Shown: one piece after another, positions 53,886 to 64,000 of the stretch
Layout of the letters: every line of letters starts with the position of its first letter
How positions within the stretch are numbered: the stretch's first letter is position 1
Notes under the pieces: model-generated
The model's database searches: none
What the model was told of the DNA's origin: nothing
The model's input: the letters and a program-made list of their open reading frames with translations, nothing else
Assembly (NCBI GenBank): GCA_026929865.2
Contig: CM049416.1
Location: forward strand, 6,673,001 to 6,737,000
DNA: 64,000 nt
Direction of reading: 5' to 3'
Source: Hyperoplus lanceolatus
Lineage: Eukaryota; Chordata; Actinopteri; Uranoscopiformes; Ammodytidae
Made by a program: the position numbers and the translations under genes

Positions 53886-55471
53886 TGAGTAGTACGCGCG
53901 CGCGGCTTCGACTCAACTTCACTCGCTCAGATATATCAGTAGTATTATATTTCAATAACACTGCCTCTGGGGCTTCACAGTTAAGAGTTCAAGTTACCCT
54001 AATGTGCAAATAATGGCATTATTAGGCTACACTATTACAGTAATATCACCATAGAAAAACTTTAAAACCTTAATTCTGGTAAACTATTCGATTTACCATT
54101 AGCTTCTTCGTGGATACATTTTAGCTAACTATCTCAAACATTTATCAAAACAAGCTAGTTGTCACGCACTCTCCATCGTAACATGGTGTGCTCAGGTGTA
54201 ACAGCGAAATCTGTATGCTATTTATTTATTTATTTTTTATAGGCTTATACATTTCTTTCTCATATCAAACCATAATTTATCTTGTAAAATAGTCTACATC
54301 ATAATATTTATACGTACGTAACGTAGGCCTAACTTCTTGTAACTACAGAAGTTTGCCTTCCCATACTTTGTGGTAGACCTTTCAGTAGCTACGTCATCAG
54401 GTGTAGTGTTGTTGTAAGGTTGCTAAAATGCTTGTTTTTTACACAGTACTCACATTATGAAATTCCTTGTCTATAGGCCTATTATAATAATCCAATAGGC
54501 TATTCAAATCCATCACTTCAGTTTGCCTATAAACTCCAGCCCATGCAGTATTATCCATGTTTGGTGTTAATTTGTTACATTTTCAGTTCGAAGTGACCCT
54601 CTGTGCTTTTTTTCTTATAGGCCCTATTAGCCTAATAATATTTCCTAATATTCCTTAGTGTGTCCATGTTTTTTTTATTATTGTAGTCTGTTCTTCTGTA
54701 TGTGGTGTCTACAGGACTTGGACAATGACTTTGGCTAGGTTATTTCAATGGTTTGTGTTTCTGTTACATTCTGTAATATGCCTTGAGGGGATTTTCTATG
54801 TTGATGTCATCGAGGCTTAACAGACAGGCAGGAATGTGGATTCTCCCTTTCGGCACACTAACGGTATCGCTGTTACACTTAACATATTTCTCTGTTTTTA
54901 AAGGAGGCTTTTTTATGCTCTGGCTCCATGTTAGGAAATGTCTTTTACTTCTTTTTTCTCTACCATTTCTCCCTCTCTCTCTCTCTCTCTCTCTCTATCT
55001 CCCTCTCTCTCCTCTCTCTCTCCTCTCTCCATCTCATTCATTCAAACAGCCACGACATATCACAGGGGTCGACGCCCCCTACATCTCTGACAGCAAGTCC
55101 CTTTAATCGTCTTCTCCCTTCCCCGCTGTGAAGGAAGCTGTGTCTGTTTGGAATGCAGCCTAAAAGAAGGAGGGAGGGGTGTAGACAGGGTGCATGCAGA
55201 TTTGGATTCAAAATGCACAAGGATTAGGAAAACTTCCCCCTGAGTAGTCAGTCATGTTGCTTGACCTACGGCTAGCTGGCTGGTTTCTTACTTCAGTCCA
55301 GAACACTAGAGAATTTGGAGCGGATGTGGCACACGCACACACACACCGACATGCTTAGGAGGCAGACTGGTGCGGGACTCAATGATCCGAGCCGGCCATG
55401 TTGCAGCCACACATTAACCAGAGCAGCTGACGGGCTCTTTGAACCTGAGGCATCAGCAGAAAGGAGGAAGG

Positions 55472-55504
<33 letters not shown>

Positions 55505-55509
55505 TGTGA

Positions 55510-55544
<35 letters not shown>

Positions 55545-55901
55545 GGGAAGTGATTCGGGATTAGTATGGAAAAGCATGATGGAGAGGGAGGAGGAAGAGG
55601 AGAGCTAAATGTGTTGGAGCCAAGCAGCCAAGGCGCCCTTGTCAGCAGCAGTAACTGTGACATGGAGAGATTTGAATGTCTGCAGCAGCATGGGTGAACC
55701 AGTCCCCAGCAGCATCAGCGCTGTGTTCAGGTGCACGTGGGAAAAGCCAGGCCTAGATTAGACTGAGTGTGAGCGTTGCTGCAGCGTCCAATGTTCCTGC
55801 GTCAGCGTTTGTGAGCTGCATCTGAACTGACAGCATGTTATGTCACCGATCTGACACCGACCCGTCATATTTCTTTTTTCTCTCCTCACATTGGCTAGTC
55901 A

Positions 55902-55932
<31 letters not shown>

Positions 55933-56241
55933 TTTGTGGGCATGTGTGAGTGTGTGTGTCTATTCAATTTAACGTGTCTATTTCTTCTTGGTTTTTTAAT
56001 AGCTTTCCTCAGTGTGCTGTTTTCCGTCCCCTAATACTGGATTAATCTTGCCAGTATTAGTTCATGTTGGCAGGTGCTTACGTGGGTGGGTGTGTGTGTG
56101 TGTGTGTGTGTGTGGGAGTGTAAGTATATGTGTGTTTGCAGGCATGTACATGGGGCTCTCCTCGGTGTCTTATTACCCTCCCCTGGTGTGTATGCCGTGT
56201 GTGTCCCTGTCGCTTACTATTCAATTATTAATACCAACAGG

Positions 56242-56280
<39 letters not shown>

Positions 56281-56961
56281 TTTGTGTGAGAAAGAGAGAG
56301 AAAGAGTTGGTAGGCAGCAGGAGGGATTACAGCAAGAAAAAGGAAAGAAGGGAAAGAACGAAAAGGAAGAAGTGAGAAGTAGAGATAGACTGATTGTTCG
56401 GGACGATTTATGTCATTTTGAGATACTGTCTGCAGACAGTGCAGGCAGCCCAGTCAAAGTGGTTGCTGTGGAGCAATGTAAGCGTATTTCACATTTTAAC
56501 CCCAAATATTTATCTTGTCATTTCTTCGACTGTTATATTACAGATTTTTGGACATACATCCAGAAGTCCCTTATGACAATAGTTTACAGAGCCAACACCA
56601 GGGAAGGCCAAGTGCAATAGACAATGCACATCTTTTATTTTCAAATATATTTCTGTCTTCATGTGTTCAATAAATGTTCATTTAAGTTCTATTTTGTTTT
56701 CGTTAGTTGTTATTAAATTGTTGTATTTTATCAAATGCAAAAAAACAACGTGATATAGGCATTATGTATTGGCCCTCGTATGACCTGCTCTCTGTAAAGA
56801 TCGGCGTCAGCCATTGAAAAATCTATATTGGCCGTCAGTCAACTAGTGAGAAGGCTAAAGAGAACCAGTACTGGTGTGCACTTTGGCAAAGTTAGGATAG
56901 GCATCATGTTTAACACTGTTGGGTTAAGGCCAGAACCTGGAACTAATAGAACCTCTAGAGA

Positions 56962-57064
<103 letters not shown>

Positions 57065-57210
57065 AGGGAGATAGAGTCAAAAAATAAGTAAAACACTGTT
57101 AACGCCTCAGCACTGATTGATAAAGTGATTCTCGCCATGCAGTGTCACCCATGACAAAGTACTGTTTAGGGACTGTGTGTGTGTTTGTGTGTGTGTGTGT
57201 GAGTTTGAGT

Positions 57211-57251
<41 letters not shown>

Positions 57252-57921
57252 CGTGTGTGAGAGGGAGATAGAGTTTAAAAAAAAAGTAAAGTGGTGGCCG
57301 GGTGGTGAGATGGTGATGCATTGTGGGAATGTCACTGTGCCATCTAGGGCACGCTGCCCTTAATTGATGCTCCACTTCCCTGCTGCTGGCACTGTTCTCT
57401 CCCACTCTTTCTGGGACTGCAGAACCCATCGCCAGCTCTTTCTCTCTCTCTCTCTCACTCACTCTCTTTATGTCTCTTTATCTCTTTCCTTATGTCTTGA
57501 GCTCTGTCCTACATCTCCCTGTGTGTCCCTGTCTTAAACTTTCCCTTTTTAGGCTTCTTTTGCACAGGGCAATGTGAGAGGACACATGAAGAAGATTTTG
57601 TGGTTTCTTTTATCCCTTTTATAAATAGCATCTCATAAATAGAACAAAGGACAATTGTTTGCTATGTGACAACTTCATCAGTGAATGGACTGCCGGCCCA
57701 CGTTTAGAACAGTGGGTGTTTAGTTCTTTTGGATGTGTGTGTGTGTGTGCGTGCGTGTGTGTGTGTTTCTAAAATGTGAGCGTAACACACTTAAAAACAC
57801 AGATTTCACCACATTGGATTGAAACTTGCACACTCACAGTATGTCGTCAGTCCTATCCTCTTCTTTTCCTCTATCCATCTGTTCCACCCTCTATTCTTTT
57901 ACTGCCAGGTTGTTCTTCATG

Positions 57922-57953
<32 letters not shown>

Positions 57954-59147
57954 GGGCTGGTCAGCTGGCATTTGTGTTGTCGTTGAGGTTAATCGAAAAT
58001 GTCATCCGCCCAGGTTTGATATATCTGACATAATCTGTGTTGTTTGTTTGTTACCGTGATGTATGTCAACAATCTCTGTGATGTTCATAGCGGTTGACAA
58101 TGACCTTGGTTGAGACGCATGTTTTGTATTCTGTTTGGATGTTGTTTTTGACTTATGGAAGCTGTGTGGATAAAGTAGGCTATCATTTTTTTTTTCTTAC
58201 TCAACGTGTTATTTTACTGAAAACTGTGGATTATTACATTTGACATTTCTGTCAAAATAATCTCAGTTCGAGGTCAATTGCTAGCTTTTTTTTCCTCCCC
58301 AAAACCTCTCAGCCTTATCTCATATTATTCTGCAGTCTTCCTCCAGAGTTTGCTTTAGTTGTCATGGAATCTGTTATGGAACTTTCAATCTTGTGACAGG
58401 AGGCGATCCTTTTCCATCAACAGCAATATATGTGAGCCAGAAAAAAGCTTGCGAGAAGAGTTAGGATTATTAAATGTATTGTTTTATTCAGACTAATATG
58501 TTCAAGGTCAAGAACAAACTGATAAAACTCATACTCATCACATATACCGACAAAAACGCCGACATTACAAAGTCCGCTGCAGAAGGAAATGCCATCAGAT
58601 ATGAGCAATAACACATGTTTATAGAATTCTAGTTGGTCTGCAAACTGCTATGGTAGCTGGGTTAATCTTTTTACAGTTCATTTGTTTGTTTATCTGTTGG
58701 ACTTTTAGAACATTTCCTAGAAAATGTGTTCTCAGAGAGTATTGGGTGGTTAGTGAATGTATTTTATTATCAATGTGAAGTATGGCCAAAAGTGTTATAT
58801 GAGAAACAAGTTGCATTAAGCCTGAATGCTCCTTTAATGGTATTGCTGCATGGCTGATGACTGTGTTGGCCATGCTGTTGTTATCAAGGTCTTTCTTGAT
58901 GTTGACACTTTTGTCAGTCTTCTAGTAGAGCTCAGGATCACAACACAGACTGACACTGAATATGATCACCTCAGTTTGGCATCTCAGTTCCTCTCAATTT
59001 GAGCTACAGTCATGTCACACACACTCTGAGCTGGCCATTTAATAGCTGCATAGTGGAAAAGTCACTTCTCTCTCTCTTCATACATGCACCAGATAAAACA
59101 CTTGCATTTGCCAGCTGTCAGGACTTCCCTCATCACTAGATGGGATT

Positions 59148-59151
<4 letters not shown>

Positions 59152-59237
<86 letters not shown>
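59152..59237. repeat. (GT)n microsatellite, camk1d intron 1
   Basis: About 43 units ending in a G run. Confidence 0.97.
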
Positions 59238-59240
<3 letters not shown>

Positions 59241-60436
59241 GGGGGGGCACCAATCACCATCCATCTCCCTGCACAGATTGACACGTGTGTGCAGACCTCT
59301 CAGTATTAATAATGATAAACTTTAGTCCATTATCGGATCAGTGCTCTATGTAAAGCCTCTGTGCGACCACATCCAGCTTAGAATGTCCCCGGGCTGGAAG
59401 CTTGTTGTCCCTGTCCTGGTGACACACATGGCGGTGGCCGACAGCTGGTGGGCCGCTCTTCGTCTATGTAAACACAGCCATGTGTTCAGAAATCATTGGG
59501 ATGAATTATGGATATAAAAGTATCATCGTATTATATTCTGACTGCAAGTTTGTCCGTTTTTCAATATAACAAACACTTTCTTTTCATTAACTGCCAAAAA
59601 ATGTACTTTTAAAACACATTTTTCCGTAACATTTTACTTGCAAAAGAAGCATTTATCTCATGCTGTGTTCGGCGGCCTGTGCATAAAATAGTCAGACATT
59701 TGTGAATCCTTGCATTACGGCTTTGGCACTTCAGACTTGCTATTTGTGAGCTACGGAAGCAAATCAAAATGCTGTTTCCTCGTGATTTATTAAATGACCG
59801 TTCTCTCTAGAAACACAATTGACAGTGGAGAAGGTGTGATACCGAATGCATGCACACCTGCAATTCACAGGATGACTCCATCAGGATGCATGATCTGCAG
59901 ACACCAAATGAGACACACACACTCTGCAGGGAGACAATATGAATGCAGGTGCTTGTGGTGAAGCTGAGGGAAATGGGACACTGAACAGTAATGTAGGGTT
60001 TGGTTTCACGTCTGTTGTGCAATCCTGAAGGCCCCTCGACAACAACATCTGCTGTTTGGAGGGAAATCAGTGCCACAGCCTGCTGAGAGAGACTTGTTGC
60101 TTGTTATGATGAAGTTAGAAATTGGGAAGGCGGTCATATTCTGGTGATGAAGGACGACAGGGTGCTGGGGGTCAGTAGAGCTGCAGTGACGGGAACAGTG
60201 TTGTTAACTGTCTCCCTGCAGGCTTTTGACCTCATAACTTCATTACAAGTCCACGGAGGACATTTTATAATTTGTGCCTAAGTACATCTGTTGCAGCTCT
60301 GCTCTCGATGGAGAGGAGCTACACCGTGCATAGATTTTAGATACGTACTTGCTTTGGTCAGCTAACAGGTTTGAATTAGACATAATAGAGCGTAATTCAT
60401 GTGTTTTTCATTGCAAAATGCTCAACGTGTAACATC

Positions 60437-61148
60437 TTAAAGCTGCATCAATCAGTGCTTTTATGTTGAACATCAAAGCAATTACTATGTTCAAACTGAA
60501 AAGTCACCTTTTGTGAAAAACACGCAGAAGATGATCACCCTCTTTTGCAGCTCCCCTCAGCTCTGTGGAGATTGTTAGTGTCTCTCGGAATCTTGAAAAC
60601 TTTCAAATAGCTACCTGGTTTCTTTTTCTTTTAGTGTTGTCACAATATCAACTGTCTCTTGTAGCTTCAGCACAACTGCTCCCCACTCCCCCACTCCCCC
60701 AACCTTTAGGTGTCCACCTGGTTTGTTGTTGACATCAGTCCCAGGACTCAGTAGATTTGTTCCTGTAAGTGAAACGCTTTCCCACAGTGACAAGCTACTT
60801 GATATAGAGAGACAGTCATCCTCCAAATTTGGAAGTGTCGGGGTTGATGCAGTCGCCACCGGAGGTTTGTTGTCTGCCATGGTTTCAAACTGCTCGTGGA
60901 CACTTGCATATACTGACACAACAAACGACAGTCTCGGGACAGATCCTCAACCAATCACCTCCGAGAGCCAGAGCGAGGCCCTGATTGGTCAAAGTGAGCG
61001 GGCGCGGTGGCACTTTCAGACTTCAGCATACAGAGGCAGGTGAGAACACAGTGATGAGGATTTAGACCATTTCACTTACTAATAGTTGAATGGGTAATGA
61101 CATTTTTACCAAATAAAACAGTGGAAAAGTTACCAACTGCAGCTTTAA
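60437..61148. mobile_element. Inverted-repeat element with TTAAAGCTGCA ends, camk1d intron
   Basis: Ends TTAAAGCTGCATCAATCA and (inverted) TTAAAGCTGCAGTTGGTAAC. A related left end occurs at about 49346. The frames inside it look like chance frames. Confidence 0.65.
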
Positions 61149-64000
61149 CCAAAATACTAATCAAATTGATTTAAGTGCTCTAAAGTTGCTCGGTCTCTAC
61201 TGAATGTGTAAATAGGCAGCAGTTGTGTTTACAGCTTGCTGTGTTGTCCCCCAAGTAAACAAAAATCAATCAAAGCCCAAGAAACCTTCACTAGAATCTC
61301 AAGTCGGTTCATAGAAAAACATCCCTTATTCCTAATTTATTTGAGAGTTAAACACACAGAGCAGCTGTCACCGGATTCTGCGCCACATGCTGATAAATCC
61401 TGATTGGTGCACGGAACTACATATAATCACCCTTTTCCAACTGAGCCACGCACAGAGCACAGACTAAACAACACAGACAAATCTCTGGCTGCCGTGAATT
61501 AGCCAAAGTAATTTCACTTTGATAGGCAATTGTGTGATCATGTTACTCGCAGTAGAGAGGCTTACTGAGAAAATACATTTTCAGGCCCTTTATTGCAGGC
61601 AAACATGGTACATTTTGGTTTGTAATGACATGACTATTTATTTATTCTTTTGCTTTTCAAATAAATGAAATTTCCAGAGATTCTGAGGATTTATTCAGAG
61701 GTTGGGTCATTTGTATTGTTCATTTAGATTATACATGCAGCAGTAACCTGAGTGTATCCTGGCAGTGTGAAGACGGCTTTGATAGACCATTTACACCAGC
61801 GTGTATCATATGATACATGTATAATTGAACAGTTAAATAAGTAAATAAAAAGGGATTCAAAAAAATACTAATAGTACTTTTTGGTAGATTGTCAAAAATC
61901 TCTTTAGTGGATTGCGTAGTGCTTGGTGAAATTAGAATCATGACCTCAGTGTTTCTTTAATCCTGGCTTACAAAGCACCACTGTGTATTTTTGGCAAATG
62001 AAAATAAAAGCAGTGAGAGAGACCACCTTGTTGAACCAGCTACACAAAGCTGTAGGTGAAAGAGCAATTATATTCTCCATAAAGCAATTATGCCTGTTTG
62101 TTTGGTGTGAAATGTAACGACGAGTCTAAATGTCAGTGAGGTTGATCACACGTCTCTTTACCTGGATGAATCTAGATTAATATCTGTCTTCAGGCTGTTG
62201 TTATTACCCTCAGGGAAATGCTTCCAGACTGCATTGTTTGTTGGAATTATATACATCAAGCCTGCATACATTACAGGTATATTCTGTTCAAACACAGCTG
62301 AACACCCTCAGTCCTCAACCCATAGCAGTGATTAGTGTAAATGTCACATTGTATCACACATCTGGGTTTTAGGTCGGTGGTTGAACACACTAGCGAGATA
62401 CTGTAGCTTCCTGTTCCTAAAATCCAAAACAGTAAAAAGAAAAGTGCTCTGAACCGGATACCCAAAGAGAGAAAGGGAAGATAAAAATGAAAATGTGAAA
62501 GGTCAGTTTTAATAGATTATACTTCAACATTAGGCCCTGATAGCTGCATTACCTGCTGATTTCTTACATATATTTGTGCATTCTAACATGAACAGCAAGG
62601 CAAGTCAGAAAGCAGCTTAGCATATTTCCCCCTTGAGACTCTGCTGCTTCTGACAGTGGCAGTACAAAATATAACAAAATACCAGAGCAGAGGAAGAGGA
62701 GGAGGAAGAACAAGAGATAAAAGAGTGGGAATAAGGACATGTAATGAAAGTGGAGAATTTAAGGCTTAAGGGGTGTGCTCATGGGCCCCTAGGGGTGTCC
62801 TGTTCCACCGCTTAAGAATAAATAGGTTGGATGTGATTTTTTTTAATCAGCCTCCATTTCCCTCCACCATCTGCCATCACCAGAGAGCTTTTTTTCTCTG
62901 AAAGAACAGTACACTCTTGGTTTTTAGGCCCTTTTAGATGTCTGTCCAACACACAACCTGGTGGCTCATAAAACGTAGAGAAAGAAACCGTTTGAAGGCG
63001 CACAATAAAGATTTTGATCATCGTAAAAAATGAATTAATGGTAAACCGGTGCACGCTTACCCGAGAGACAACCATTTCCATTTCAGAGAGGATGTGGACC
63101 GTTCAGAATCCAGAATGAATCATCAGGCGGTCTCTGTTTGCCTCTCTCTCTCTCTCTTCCTGTCAGCCTTTGTCCGCTGCAGGGACACAGAGATCTGAGC
63201 TTTTCCTTCCCCTTTTTCTGCTCGTCTCCCGCTGAGACGGCAGCCAGTGAGAGAACAGGTTTGCGCGGCTCCTATTGATTTTTCAGAGCGAGACGAGGAA
63301 ACCTTGCCAAAAGAGATATTGAGTCTATCTCAGTGATGTGGTGGTGAATAAAACCTCCGGTGATCACCTGCAATACAATCTACAGAACTCAGTTATATTT
63401 CCAGGAACTTCACGTGTGATTTGGTTTATTCCCAGGAAAATGAGTTTGATGAAGTTCTTGGAATATCGTGCTATCAGTGAATGGGCATGCAGATACATGT
63501 TGGTTTGCATGTGTGTGTCTGTGTATTGTGAGATACAAGTGCAAAGGGGTGTAAAGTAGCGAATTACAATTACTCGCGTTCCTGTAATTGAGTAGTTTTT
63601 TTGTGTACTTGTAATTTTTTAAGTGATTTTTTAAAACCTATACTTTTACTTTTACTTTGAGTATGTTTATTTTGAAGTATTGTACTTCGCTACATTTTAT
63701 ATCACCTGCGTTACTGAGTAAAAAAAATAGATAGGCTAAAGGAGAGAAAAGAAAAGAAATATCGCGGGGGCTTTTATTTTTACGGCACAATACCGGAAAC
63801 TAAGACAGAGAATGATCGACAGGAGGAGAGAACACAATGTAACTAAATGATAACAACAAACATTGCTTGCTTCCCTCTATCATTAAAACAAAATAACCAT
63901 AGTTAAACTATCATTGTACCGCACGTGAAGACGTGAAGGCTTTTAAATGCAGCAACCCTTTCATCCAGCCGTGTGATCGGCTCCTCCCTCACCTGATAGT

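Noticed and set aside
60611-61043. Frames of about 100 codons on both strands near 60.8 kb
   Set aside because: They lie in the inverted-repeat element 60437-61148, overlap on opposite strands, and have no splice or homology support.

Overview
The window is vertebrate nuclear DNA, almost certainly from a percomorph-type teleost. The evidence is small GT-AG introns, six genes with clear vertebrate orthologues, many long CA/GT microsatellites, and abundant fish-type repeats (tRNA-headed SINEs, L2/Rex-like LINE fragments, and hAT-, Harbinger- and piggyBac-like non-autonomous elements). I read the exon structures from codon phase, splice dinucleotides and recalled protein families; no alignment was run.

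Layout, left to right. (1) 239-10425, + strand: the last 14 coding exons of fbh1 (fbxo18), covering the whole UvrD-type helicase domain and the C-terminus; the F-box half lies to the left of the window. (2) 12969-20847, - strand: il15ra complete in 10 coding exons (signal peptide, one sushi domain, a long Thr/Pro/Ser stalk, a membrane segment and a short tail). Two stalk exons have been tandemly duplicated. (3) 21887-31878, + strand: rbm17 (SPF45) complete, 11 coding exons, 402 aa. (4) 33887-36248, - strand: nudt5 complete, 9 coding exons including a 9-nt microexon, 219 aa. (5) 37535-47684, + strand: cdc123 complete, 13 coding exons, 339 aa. (6) 53787-53884, + strand: first coding exon of camk1d; the rest of the window is its first coding intron, with no further exon seen.

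The genes alternate in pairs: fbh1 and il15ra are tail to tail, il15ra and rbm17 head to head, rbm17 and nudt5 tail to tail, nudt5 and cdc123 head to head. The same genes lie on human chromosome 10p in two blocks (FBH1-IL15RA-IL2RA-RBM17 and NUDT5-CDC123-CAMK1D). Here they are contiguous, and no IL2RA lies between il15ra and rbm17. The genes do not form one pathway: they serve recombination control, cytokine trans-presentation, splicing, nucleotide-sugar hydrolysis, eIF2 assembly and Ca2+/calmodulin signalling.

I found no new multi-gene system. The most informative observations are: an in-frame duplication of two il15ra exons that carries its own empty-site control for a Harbinger-like insertion; direct repeats flanking the last two fbh1 exons, one holding a SINE and the other the matching empty site; a 1.4-kb SINE-headed retroposon with 14-bp target duplications in cdc123 intron 6; and long TG tracts directly upstream of five 3' splice sites in rbm17 and cdc123.
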